Below the pieces are notes generated by a model. The model was given only the letters and a program-made list of their open reading frames with translations. It did no database searches and had not been told where the DNA came from. DNA of 64,000 nt, from contig CAZZCU010000009.1 in NCBI GenBank assembly GCA_964652825.1, positions 1 to 64,000 of the forward strand. Direction: 5' to 3'. The translations under genes were made by a program, and so were the position numbers. This DNA comes from CAZZCU01 sp964652825 (GTDB taxonomy: Bacteria > Bdellovibrionota_B > Oligoflexia > Oligoflexales > CAZZCU01). Shown piece by piece: positions 8,205 to 17,014 of this stretch; the first letter of the stretch is position 1; the number at the start of each line of letters is the position of its first letter.

Positions 8205-10315
8205 GCATCCTGGCGCAAATGCAGACTTAGCCAGCGAATAATCGTGGCTACGCACAGCAAAGTTGCTGCTAGCAACAAAAACGCTGGCAAGTTGAAGCCT
8301 TCCAGCAGTCTTAGTACCTGCAGATTAATAGCATTGATCGCCAGAATTCCCGGCAACATGCCAATACACGTACCAATAATAAAATGCGCAAAATCAATGT
8401 GCGCGGCTCCTGCAGCGAGATTCACAACCGAAAAAGGCGCGATAGGAATCATGCGTAGCGTGGCGATTGCGATAATGCCTTTTTTTTGCAGTCGCTTTTT
8501 GTACCAATCGCCTCTGGCGATTCGCTTTACGAAGTCATCGCGTAAAGTTGATCCGAGCCAATAAGAAACTCCCGCTGCCGACAGCGAGCCACAGAGACTG
8601 TAAAAAACCCCGGTCATTCCCCCAAAGACAACAGCTGTAACGACAATCATGGCCGTGACCGGTACCATGATCAGGCTGCCAACAACGAACAAACCAACGG
8701 CTGCAAAGAAGCCCGTATATGAGTGCTTGAAGCCTTGCAGGTATGCCGCGAGATTATCGACTGCGAGCACCTGTCGAAATTCCGGCGTGTTCCATAAATA
8801 TGCCAGACCAGCAACAACCAGCATGCTGATGATGACTTTGAGATAGGGAATGGAATAGGATTTTGCGTTGCTCTTTTTTCCTTCAGGCATCAGGTCCTCT
8901 ACCATGTCTTCAAAACCCATTGGTAAAGATGGATCGGCGACGTCCGCAATTAAGAATCTTGGATCATCGACGATGATTTCTGAATCGTCTACAGCCTCTT
9001 CGAGGGTCTTGATCCTGGATTTAAGCGTTGGCAATAATGCAATGACCGAGTTTGTCGCGGCATACTTTGACTTGACGCTTTCCATACTGACGCCGGCATG
9101 TTCAGCGAGCAATGTTTGCCAGATTCTTCTGATGGCGGTCCTTTGCTCCGAGTGATTGCCGGCATCAATGATAACGTCGCATTCTGTATCGAGGCCCATC
9201 GAGCGATTACTGATATTCGCTGAGCCGATACGCAGATACCGATCATCAATAATCAAGACTTTTGAATGCACATTCACATAAGTTTTTCCTACGGCTGGAT
9301 GCAACACTTTAAGTCGATTGTGCTTGTCTGCATTGGTGACTATGTTGATAAACTTCCGGCGTAAAAACCCCATGGTGTTTTTTTCGAGCCAGCCCGAGCA
9401 GTTCTTAGGGCAAATAATAATAACTTCGGGTCCATTCAGGCTTGTGAGGCGCTCGGCGATTTTCTTCGCCAAAGGTAGGTGCGTGAGGTATTGGTTCTCA
9501 AGATAAATAAGTTTGTGCGCGGCGCTTATCATATCAAAGAACAGATTCTGTACCTCCTGGATAGCTGGCCGCCCCTGATGCGCGGGGTCGGTACGTGCCA
9601 GCGCGACTTTGCATTTGACGAAGTCCGGCTGTGCGAGGTCGATTCCGGGTAGCGCCCAGCGCGCCAGTTGAATGTCTTCGCCCGTGCGTCGACGCCAGCG
9701 TTCCATCGCCAGTTCCGCGAGATGTTGTACCGGTACACCGGTGAGCATGACTTGAACGTCGTGGAAGGGTAAATAACGAAAACCGTAATTGTCGATTCGT
9801 TGGCGATTGTGTTCAGAATGCGCTGGTGTATCCCAGCGTCGCTGGCATAAGTCGATGCCGCCGCTGAAGGCGATTTTATTGTCAATAATGACGATTTTTT
9901 GATGATGCGACGCCCCAATCGGATGATTGTTATCGCGTACATACCGCAGGCGCCGCCGCCAACCAAAGCGCAGCAGCGGTATCCATTCGCGCTCAAGGGC
10001 ATACAGAATCGCGTAGTCCCAGGTCAGAATCCGCACCTGCAATTTGGGCTTTTTCTTGAGCAGGGTTTTTAGAAAGTGACCCAATTGATTTGGTAAGCTG
10101 TCGTCTAAATCATGCGGTCGCGTCACAAAAAGCCGACTGCGACTATCGATATCCCAGCCGATAATGGTAATTGTCTGTTCTGCTCGCGCCGCGACCCGGG
10201 AAAATTCCGTAAAAAAAGCGTCCGCATCAATCAGAATTTTTGCTGAAGCGCTCTCGGTGACTCGCCAGCAATTGTGCCCAGGTTGTAGTAATTTTGTTTC
10301 CTGCACTTGATCCAT
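8201..10315 (-). CDS. Phospholipase D / cardiolipin synthase-like protein fused to VTT domain
   Basis: A 704-residue fusion. Residues 1-400 hold two PLD active-site motifs, SHHQKIVIID (H138, K140, D145) and VHSKVLIIDD (H350, K352, D357), the pair needed for phosphatidyl transfer or hydrolysis. Residues about 485-700 form a multi-helix membrane domain of the SNARE-associated/TVP38 (VTT, DedA-like) family. The start is the ATG at 10315 because GAGAGG lies just upstream; a GTG at 10396 would add 27 residues and has a poorer site. Known relatives make or degrade phospholipids at the inner membrane, and VTT domains scramble or transport lipids. The fusion suggests coupling lipid headgroup chemistry to transbilayer movement. 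The gene is divergent from the GT4 gene, with about 100 bases between starts. Confidence 0.93.
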   Translation of the reverse strand: MDQVQETKLLQPGHNCWRVTESASAKILIDADAFFTEFSRVAARAEQTITIIGWDIDSRSRLFVTRPHDLDDSLPNQLGHFLKTLLKKKPKLQVRILTWDYAILYALEREWIPLLRFGWRRRLRYVRDNNHPIGASHHQKIVIIDNKIAFSGGIDLCQRRWDTPAHSEHNRQRIDNYGFRYLPFHDVQVMLTGVPVQHLAELAMERWRRRTGEDIQLARWALPGIDLAQPDFVKCKVALARTDPAHQGRPAIQEVQNLFFDMISAAHKLIYLENQYLTHLPLAKKIAERLTSLNGPEVIIICPKNCSGWLEKNTMGFLRRKFINIVTNADKHNRLKVLHPAVGKTYVNVHSKVLIIDDRYLRIGSANISNRSMGLDTECDVIIDAGNHSEQRTAIRRIWQTLLAEHAGVSMESVKSKYAATNSVIALLPTLKSRIKTLEEAVDDSEIIVDDPRFLIADVADPSLPMGFEDMVEDLMPEGKKSNAKSYSIPYLKVIISMLVVAGLAYLWNTPEFRQVLAVDNLAAYLQGFKHSYTGFFAAVGLFVVGSLIMVPVTAMIVVTAVVFGGMTGVFYSLCGSLSAAGVSYWLGSTLRDDFVKRIARGDWYKKRLQKKGIIAIATLRMIPIAPFSVVNLAAGAAHIDFAHFIIGTCIGMLPGILAINAINLQVLRLLEGFNLPAFLLLAATLLCVATIIRWLSLHLRQDA

Positions 10316-10418
10316 GGAACCTCTCTGCGAGTTACCAAGAAAAGGTAGCAAGCATCGTTCCGTTATTGGCCGCTGGACTGGAATTTGCAAAGCCACCTCG
10401 ACTTAGGAGGATCTAACG

Positions 10419-11516
10419 ATGCGTGTTGCTTTAGTGTCGCCTTTATTTGAATCCGTACCTCCGCAAAAGTACGGTGGTACCGAACGTGTTGTTGCTTATC
10501 TGTGCGATGGACTTCAAGAACTTGGCTGCGAGGTGACTTTGTTTGCCAGCGCTGATTCGGAAGTTAGTTGCGAATTAGTTGCAGGTAGTCCGACGGCTTT
10601 GCGGTCGACCAATATGTCGCCGCACGATCAAATTCAATGTCATCTTGCCATGATGTCGGATCTGGCGAGGCGTGTAGGCGATTTTGATGTGATTCATAGT
10701 CACATTGAAACGATGATCTTACCAGTTGCCGAGCTTTCGGATACACCTGTAGTCGCTACGATGCACGGTCGACTGGATCTACCGTGGGCGATCAAGATGT
10801 TGCGGGCGGCCAATAACCTGTCGATGGTTTCCATTAGCGACTATCAACGCCTACCGATTGCCGATGGTAATTGGATCAGAACGATTTATCATGGTCTGCC
10901 TATTGAGAATTATAAGTTTTACTCCAAGCCGGGATCCTATTTATGCTTTCTCGGACGCATTGCCCCCGAGAAACGTCCGGATTTAGCCATCAAGATCGCT
11001 CGGGATTCGGGTGTGCCATTGAAGATCGCCGCTAAAGTCGATCCCGTGGATCGTGATTACTATGAGGCAGAAATCAAGCCGCTCATTGATGGTAGGTTTA
11101 TCGAATTCATTGGTGAGATTGCTGATCATGAAAAGTCCGAGTTTCTCGGCAATGCTTTGGGAATGGTATTTCCAATCGATTGGCCAGAGCCGTTTGGTTT
11201 GGCGCCTGTCGAGGCGATGGCCTGCGGTACGCCGGTACTAAGTCGGCCGTTCGGCTCGGTGCCGGAGATTCAAATTGATGGCTATACGGGATTTGTTCAT
11301 TTGCAACCGGAAGCTCTGGCTGCATCCGTTGACAAACTCGTGAATATGGATCGCTTGCTCATCCGACAGTACGTTGAACAGAATTTTTCGCTGGCTCGTA
11401 TGTGTGAGGAGTATGTAGATGTCTATCAACGGCTTATCGACCAAGACGAAGTCAGCAACGCCTTACAGCATCATCAATCCTATGCTGATAGACGGTACTT
11501 ACTATATACCAACTGA
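10419..11516 (+). CDS. GT4-family glycosyltransferase
   Basis: A 365-residue GT-B fold transferase. The N-terminal Rossmann half starts with a glycine-containing loop (PPQKYGGTERVV) and contains VIHSH. The C-terminal donor half has FLGRIAPEKRPDLAI and the EPFGLAPVEAMACGTPV stretch, whose two Glu residues are the GT4 E-x7-E motif that holds the nucleotide sugar. A near-perfect AGGAGG lies 9 bases before the ATG. The last 98 bases overlap the start of the downstream amylo-glucosidase, indicating translational coupling. The neighbour suggests an alpha-glucan or compatible-solute sugar pathway; the acceptor and donor cannot be read from sequence. Confidence 0.92.
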   Translation: MRVALVSPLFESVPPQKYGGTERVVAYLCDGLQELGCEVTLFASADSEVSCELVAGSPTALRSTNMSPHDQIQCHLAMMSDLARRVGDFDVIHSHIETMILPVAELSDTPVVATMHGRLDLPWAIKMLRAANNLSMVSISDYQRLPIADGNWIRTIYHGLPIENYKFYSKPGSYLCFLGRIAPEKRPDLAIKIARDSGVPLKIAAKVDPVDRDYYEAEIKPLIDGRFIEFIGEIADHEKSEFLGNALGMVFPIDWPEPFGLAPVEAMACGTPVLSRPFGSVPEIQIDGYTGFVHLQPEALAASVDKLVNMDRLLIRQYVEQNFSLARMCEEYVDVYQRLIDQDEVSNALQHHQSYADRRYLLYTN

Positions 11517-13647
11517 CGCGCTGGCACTTAATATTGAGAAAGTTACTTTAAAAGATAATCGCTTGTTCCTGGTCATGGATGGTCGCGGCGAAGTACCGCG
11601 CATTCTTGGCAAAGAACTCGGTTTTTATGTGTCGGATACGCGTTACCTGGATGTGTGGGAGCTGTCTTTAAACGGCGAGTTACTGACCTTGCTTGCTGCC
11701 GAGCGACACAGCTTCAGCAACTGCCATGTTTTTGTTTTGACCAACCGTGATATCCGTAATGTCGACGGCTCCGTCCTGATTGCGCGCGATCATTTGAAAA
11801 TCAAAAAAACGATTACACTTGCAAACGATCAGATACTGGAGACATTGCTGATCACCAACTATGACCAGCAATCGCATGCCATACAATTGGAACGCCGGGT
11901 GGGCAGTGACTTCGATGACATTTTTGAGGTTCGCGGCATGATTCGCAAGGAGCGTGGTCAGATTCATAGGCCGGAGATTCATGGCAAGCACGAAGTCGCG
12001 CTGAGATACGAAGGACTTGATGGTCGTCGCTATCAGACGTTCGTGTATTTTCGCGAACCGTTTTCGTTACATTCCCTCGATGGCGAAGACGTACTGTTAA
12101 AGCAGCAATTGGATTTGCCACCAAAACAAACTATCGAACTTCAGTACTTGATTTCTTGTGGCGCGCCGCTACCCAAACCGTTTGGCTGCCATGATCGCGG
12201 CGAGAAAAAGCACAAAGCTGATGGCGAGTCGGTGGATATTTTCCCGAAAATACTCACCAGTCAGGCGAATATCACCCAGGCATTCACTGTCGCCGAGAAT
12301 GATATTCGGACATTGCTTACGCATCGCAATGGTTATTGGTACCCCGACGCCGGGATTCCCTGGTTTTGCGCGCCATTTGGTCGCGATGGCATCATCACCG
12401 CCTATCAGTTGCTGCCGTGGAACCCACTCATCGCACAAAACGTGCTGGGCTATTTGTTCTCGCATTTAGGGCAAAAGCAGGATTCTTTTACTGATGAAGA
12501 GCCGGGGAAAGTATTTCACGAATTTCGCGAAGGTGAGATGGCTCGTTGTCGCGAAGTGCCGTTTATTCCTTACTATGGCACCGTGGATGCGACGCCACTG
12601 GCGTTGATTTTGTTTTGTGAGTACCTGCGTTGGACGGATGATCGGGAGTTTGCACTCAAGTATTGGAATCATGCGCGGCAGGCCGCGGGTTGGTTGCTTT
12701 ATCGCATGGAAATTGACCCGCAAGGTTTCATAAGTTATCGCCGAGGTGACACCCGTGGGCTGATCAATCAGGGCTGGAAGGATTCGCATGACGGTATCAT
12801 GCACGCCAGTGGCGCATTAGCCGAGCCGCCAATCAGTTTATGCGAGGTGCAGGCGTATGCTTACCGCGCTTTGAATGAACTCAGTCGCGTGGCCAGTCGT
12901 ATGGATGATAATGCGAACGCGGCGCGCTATCAGATTGCAGCTGCTGGACTCGGCGAGCGTTTTTCGGCGAAGTTCTGGGATCCCGATGATGCTTATGTCT
13001 ATCTCGCTTTGGATGCGGGCGGCCGACCGTGCCGGGTGAAGAGCAGCAATCAGGGGCACTGTTTATGGGCGGGCATACTTGATCCCGACCAGGCTGCGGC
13101 TGTCAGTGCTTGTTTGCTCTCCGACGATCTGTTTTCTGGCTTTGGCATACGCACGTTGAGTCAAGCCGAGAGATCCTACAACCCACTGAGCTATCATAAT
13201 GGCTCTATCTGGCCGCATGACAACTCCCTGATTGCCGAGGGCATGCGACGTTATCAGCTATATGACGATTTGCGTAAGTTGTGTGGTGCGATTTTTTCCG
13301 TCGTCGAAAAATCCCAGGATGCGCGTTTGCCGGAGCTCTACTGCGGCTTGTCTTTTGGTGAGAGCGATCAACCCGTGCCCTATGATGTGGCCTGTAAGCC
13401 TCAGGCGTGGGCGGCCGGATCACTGTATCTATTGCTGAAATCTTTGTTGGGTCTCGAAGTTAACGCGACCGATGGCAGTCTGATCTTTCGTCATCCGATC
13501 TTGTGCAATGATATACGCGAAATTGTTATTCGGGGTCTGCGCTTTCGCCACCACACTCTCGATCTGAATGCCAGCGCCGGCACTTATGCAGCTACCTTGG
13601 AGGTTCTGCATAAGAGTCCGGGCTTAAGAGTGGCAACCTACAGCTAA
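11419..13647 (+). CDS. Amylo-alpha-1,6-glucosidase (glycogen debranching family)
   Basis: A 742-residue two-domain protein. Residues about 35-240 form the glycogen-debranching N-terminal beta-sandwich domain (DGRGEVPRILGKELGFYVSD and following). The C-terminal (alpha/alpha)6 barrel carries the family blocks WFCAPFGRDGIITAY, KDSHDGIMHASG, YHNGSIWPHDNSLIAEGM and CKPQAWAAGS. The ATG at 11419 has AGGAG 7 bases upstream even though it lies 98 bases inside the glycosyltransferase gene; a weaker alternative is the ATG at 11482. Relatives cleave alpha-1,6 branches or act on soluble alpha-glucosides. No signal peptide is present, so it should be cytosolic. With the GT4 gene it forms a two-gene sugar-metabolism operon. 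Confidence 0.93.
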   Translation: MSINGLSTKTKSATPYSIINPMLIDGTYYIPTDALALNIEKVTLKDNRLFLVMDGRGEVPRILGKELGFYVSDTRYLDVWELSLNGELLTLLAAERHSFSNCHVFVLTNRDIRNVDGSVLIARDHLKIKKTITLANDQILETLLITNYDQQSHAIQLERRVGSDFDDIFEVRGMIRKERGQIHRPEIHGKHEVALRYEGLDGRRYQTFVYFREPFSLHSLDGEDVLLKQQLDLPPKQTIELQYLISCGAPLPKPFGCHDRGEKKHKADGESVDIFPKILTSQANITQAFTVAENDIRTLLTHRNGYWYPDAGIPWFCAPFGRDGIITAYQLLPWNPLIAQNVLGYLFSHLGQKQDSFTDEEPGKVFHEFREGEMARCREVPFIPYYGTVDATPLALILFCEYLRWTDDREFALKYWNHARQAAGWLLYRMEIDPQGFISYRRGDTRGLINQGWKDSHDGIMHASGALAEPPISLCEVQAYAYRALNELSRVASRMDDNANAARYQIAAAGLGERFSAKFWDPDDAYVYLALDAGGRPCRVKSSNQGHCLWAGILDPDQAAAVSACLLSDDLFSGFGIRTLSQAERSYNPLSYHNGSIWPHDNSLIAEGMRRYQLYDDLRKLCGAIFSVVEKSQDARLPELYCGLSFGESDQPVPYDVACKPQAWAAGSLYLLLKSLLGLEVNATDGSLIFRHPILCNDIREIVIRGLRFRHHTLDLNASAGTYAATLEVLHKSPGLRVATYS

Positions 13648-13657
13648 AGAAATTATT

Positions 13658-14314
13658 TTAACGCTCTCCAGGGATGCTGACATCCTTAAAGATCTGTAGA
13701 TTCTTGCCGGCATCCGTGAAGCTGCCGCTGGCGCGTAAGCACTCTTCCAGGCTGGTGCCATTGTTTTGCAGCCATTCGCCGGTCGAGATGCGCGCCAAAG
13801 CATAAAAGGACGTGTCACGAATGCGTTGGCAGAACATTTCATGGCGTGAGCCTGCAACTTGTCTTTCGCAAGTATTGTAATCGGTGGCGTTCTCGGCACG
13901 CCAGACTTTGTTGCTCGCGAGCATGGGTGCGTACCAGTCGGTGTCGCGGTTACGAATGCAGATTAAACCGTTGCGGGCTGAACGGAGTTGACTCTGACAG
14001 CGCGTCAAATCGGTGCCGTAGTCTTGTAACCACTCCTTGTCCGCCAGCCGTGTCGGTGCGTAAAAACTGGTGTCCTGGACTCGTTGGCAATAGATGCCCA
14101 TGTCGCCAGCACCGTTGCCGCGGTTGCGTACTGCCGACAAAGCGGCAAGGAGGTCGGCTCGTGCCTGTTGCAAAGTAGTGGTATCAGCGGCGCTGCTGTA
14201 TACCTCATTGCGGATATCACTGGCGATTCGATGAATTTCGTCGTGAATCGGACCAGCAAAAGCGCTGGTGGTCAAAACAGCTGCCGTTGTAACTGCAAAA
14301 AGTTTGGTAAACAT
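13658..14314 (-). CDS. Secreted protein with three 43-residue Cys repeats
   Basis: A 218-residue exported protein with a signal peptide ending AFA before GPIH (cleavage after about residue 20). A helical segment (about 25-65) is followed by three tandem repeats with an exact 43-residue period. Their paired cysteines are C76/C106, C119/C149 and C162/C192, always 30 apart. Each repeat carries a DTxxYAxxR/L-like core and a W in the second half (EWLQ, VWRA, EWLQ), suggesting one disulfide per repeat. I recognise no family and no catalytic motif. It converges on the amylo-glucosidase gene with 10 bases between stops. A binding or structural role outside the cytoplasm is likely. Confidence 0.8.
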   Translation of the reverse strand: MFTKLFAVTTAAVLTTSAFAGPIHDEIHRIASDIRNEVYSSAADTTTLQQARADLLAALSAVRNRGNGAGDMGIYCQRVQDTSFYAPTRLADKEWLQDYGTDLTRCQSQLRSARNGLICIRNRDTDWYAPMLASNKVWRAENATDYNTCERQVAGSRHEMFCQRIRDTSFYALARISTGEWLQNNGTSLEECLRASGSFTDAGKNLQIFKDVSIPGER

Positions 14315-14439
14315 GCACGTGCTCCTTGTTGGGGTTGGTTCCGTTTACGGTTATAGGTGGTTTTCAGCCTTTAGCCAAGTCGTCAAACTGGCGGATTGTC
14401 ATGGCAAACACCTGGTAATCGCGTTATATTCCCTGAGCC

Positions 14440-15909
14440 ATGAGTACGTTTATCGCCGACAAAAATAAGCCTAAAGCCGGTCACGACAGTGACACGCCAC
14501 CTAATCTTTTGAATTTTATGCTGACAAGCTGGAAGCCGGCGCATAAAAAAATGCCTGCTCCCGTACGCCATACTCAAAATCATCGTCGCCGTCGTCTGGC
14601 ATTATCCAAGTTATTTCCCGGCGAGGTTTTGCTGATTCCCACCGGCCATTTGAAGGTTCGTGCGAATGATCAGTTTTATCGCTTTCGCCCGGGAACGGAT
14701 TTTTACTATTTGACCGGCAGTATGGAGCCGGATTGCGTTCTGATCATGACGCCCAAGAGTAGTGGCGATGGTCATGCCGAGATGCTGTTTGTCGAGCCGA
14801 ATCCAGGTAAAACCGATGCGACTTTCTTCACGGATCGTGTCAAAGGTGAGTTGTGGGAGGGCGCGCGTCACGGTGTTCCCGAAAGTCAGGCGCTGTATGG
14901 CATTAAAGATTGCCGATCGTTAACGGAGTTACCGGCGGTAGTGACCGAGTTGATGGGAACATTCTCCGGTCGATTGCGTATTTTGCCAGGTTTGTCAGAG
15001 CGTTTGGAACAATGGAGCCATCAGAATCAAGCATCCCAGTTGCAGCGTAACAAGGAACTTGCTAACACCTTGTCGGAAATGCGCTTGATTAAGGACGCCG
15101 AGGAAATCAAAGAGATCAGCGCGGCGATTAAAGCCACCAAGCTTGGTTTTGAAGATGTTATTAGACGTTTAAAAAGCGCAAAGATCGAGCGTGAGCTTGA
15201 GGGTGTTTTCTTCACGCGCGCACGCGTCGAAGGTAACGACGTCGGCTATGCATCGATTGTTGCTTCGGGTGCACATGCTTGTACACTGCATTGGAATAAA
15301 AACGACGGCAGAATCAAAAAAGGCGATCTGCTGCTTTTGGATGCCGGTATCGAGGGCAATACTTTATACACGGCGGATGTGACGCGCACGTTGCCGATCA
15401 GCGGCAAGTTCACCAAAGAGCAGCGGCAGGTTTATGAACTGGTGCTTGCCGCGCAGGCGGCGGCGTTTAAGCAGGTGAAGCCAGGCAATGACTTCATGGC
15501 GCCAAACCGCGCGGCCATGCAGATACTGGCGCACGGTTTGGAGGCGTTAGGAATTTTGCCGATGTCAGCCGAGGAAGCGCTGCGCGAGGAAAATCAATTT
15601 TATAAGCGCTACTCGTTACACAATGTCAGTCATATGCTTGGTCTTGATGTTCATGATTGCGCGCAGGCACGCGCTGAGACCTATAAATATGGCAAGTTGC
15701 AAGCAGGTATGGTGTTGACGATCGAGCCCGGTCTTTACTTTCAAGTTGATGATTTAACTGTGCCCGCCAAGTATCGCGGTATCGGTGTACGTATCGAAGA
15801 CGATGTGGTGGTTACTGATAAGGGTTATCGTAACCTGTCGGCGGTCTTTCCCAGCAAAGTTGAAGACGTCGAACGTTGGATAAAATCACTGTGGTCGCGC
15901 CCCAAGTAA
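14440..15909 (+). CDS. pepP: Xaa-Pro aminopeptidase (M24B)
   Basis: A 489-residue aminopeptidase P. The N-terminal AMP_N domain includes FRPGTDFYYLTG. The M24 pita-bread domain holds the metal ligands: Asp in LLLDAGIE, Asp in YTADVTRT, His in SHMLGLDVHD, Glu in TIEPGLYF and Glu in VRIEDDVVV. It removes N-terminal residues preceding proline and is cytosolic. The length is slightly above E. coli PepP (about 440) because of a basic N-terminal extension of roughly 40 residues; an internal Met at residue 27 is an alternative start. It is divergent from the Cys-repeat gene across 125 bases and appears monocistronic. Confidence 0.95.
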   Translation: MSTFIADKNKPKAGHDSDTPPNLLNFMLTSWKPAHKKMPAPVRHTQNHRRRRLALSKLFPGEVLLIPTGHLKVRANDQFYRFRPGTDFYYLTGSMEPDCVLIMTPKSSGDGHAEMLFVEPNPGKTDATFFTDRVKGELWEGARHGVPESQALYGIKDCRSLTELPAVVTELMGTFSGRLRILPGLSERLEQWSHQNQASQLQRNKELANTLSEMRLIKDAEEIKEISAAIKATKLGFEDVIRRLKSAKIERELEGVFFTRARVEGNDVGYASIVASGAHACTLHWNKNDGRIKKGDLLLLDAGIEGNTLYTADVTRTLPISGKFTKEQRQVYELVLAAQAAAFKQVKPGNDFMAPNRAAMQILAHGLEALGILPMSAEEALREENQFYKRYSLHNVSHMLGLDVHDCAQARAETYKYGKLQAGMVLTIEPGLYFQVDDLTVPAKYRGIGVRIEDDVVVTDKGYRNLSAVFPSKVEDVERWIKSLWSRPK

Positions 15910-16026
15910 CTATCTTGATTTATTGACCTATTTACCACCTTTCATTTTTATCTAAAGCCTGGAAAGTCCTGTGCCGATCAATGTGAACATAGGATGGTAA
16001 ATATTGTGCGGCGTCCGGAGGCGAGC

Positions 16027-16989
16027 ATGTTTAAGTATATACTGACTTTAATTATCGCTTTGCAATTCTCAGCTTGTAACGATGTGGAGTTTGCAGGTGG
16101 TAGTCAGTTTGCGGGTGGTAGTCGGAGTCATAATAGGGCGCGGACGAGCGACGATGGTACACCTGCTACTAAAGACGTGGAAGTTCTTGATGCTTTTGCG
16201 CTTGATAAGCCATTGCAGGAATTATTTGCCGGACCTGAGCGCAAGAAAACGTCTGTCGATATCGTGTTTGCCGTTGATCAAAGCGGCAGCATGCAACATG
16301 AGCGTGATCAGATTCAAAATAACATCGTAAAATTCTCCGAGAATTTTAAAAAATTTGCGACGGATATCGATTACAAAATTTTTGTCATGGATACAGGGTT
16401 TACGATACCAGCGAGTCTTGATCCGTCACGTATCATCAAGGTGATGTATCCAGTCGACAATCACGATGCCCTTAGTTACCTATGGAGCTTTGTTAACAAC
16501 CATGCCGATCGTCGTAAGGACGCCACCATGGAGGCAATTGTTGTTACCGACGATAATGCCGGTGGCGGTAACCGACTTAACGCGGCGGGGTTGAAATATT
16601 ATTTGGCGACTTACTATTCTGAGTTGCCGTTTCATTTGCATGGTTTCGTTCAGTTGCAGGGCTCGTCCTGTGGTGTCCGGGTTGGTACGGAGTATATTAG
16701 TCTGGGGGCCGATACCAAGCATGGTGGTTTAATACAAGATATTTGCGCTCAAAATTGGGACTTGATGCTGACACAATTAGGTCAGCGGATCTTATCAACT
16801 TACGTCGATGCGGTAAGCTATACTTTGAAAACGTCACCGGACTTGTCCCGAGACGTAAAAGTTTATTTTGGTGATCAGTTAATCGCCTCTGATAACTATC
16901 AAATCGACGCTGATAAAAAGACCATCAGTTTTGCCGCGGGTAAGCTCCCGGCAAAATCTGCTCTGAAAATCGAATATTTTGCTAAGTAA
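16027..16989 (+). CDS. VWA-domain lipoprotein
   Basis: A 320-residue lipoprotein whose lipobox ends FSAC (C17). Just after the signal is a short tandem repeat, FAGGSQ/FAGGSR. A von Willebrand A domain starts near residue 78 with an intact MIDAS motif DQSGS (D84, S86, S88), and the partner Thr/Asp probably lie around VVTDDN near 177. The C-terminal 60 residues are beta-rich. I start it at the ATG at 16027, preceded by GGAGG, not at 15994. VWA lipoproteins usually bind protein partners through a metal at the cell surface. It is a single gene between PepP and a convergent EEP hydrolase; the ligand is unknown. Confidence 0.9.
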   Translation: MFKYILTLIIALQFSACNDVEFAGGSQFAGGSRSHNRARTSDDGTPATKDVEVLDAFALDKPLQELFAGPERKKTSVDIVFAVDQSGSMQHERDQIQNNIVKFSENFKKFATDIDYKIFVMDTGFTIPASLDPSRIIKVMYPVDNHDALSYLWSFVNNHADRRKDATMEAIVVTDDNAGGGNRLNAAGLKYYLATYYSELPFHLHGFVQLQGSSCGVRVGTEYISLGADTKHGGLIQDICAQNWDLMLTQLGQRILSTYVDAVSYTLKTSPDLSRDVKVYFGDQLIASDNYQIDADKKTISFAAGKLPAKSALKIEYFAK

Positions 16990-17014
16990 GTCTGTGGCAT
17001 TGGTCGGCTGTAGA

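Noticed and set aside
16082..16120. Tandem DNA repeat as a separate element
   Set aside because: It is the coding repeat FAGGSQ/FAGGSR inside the VWA lipoprotein linker, not an independent repeat.
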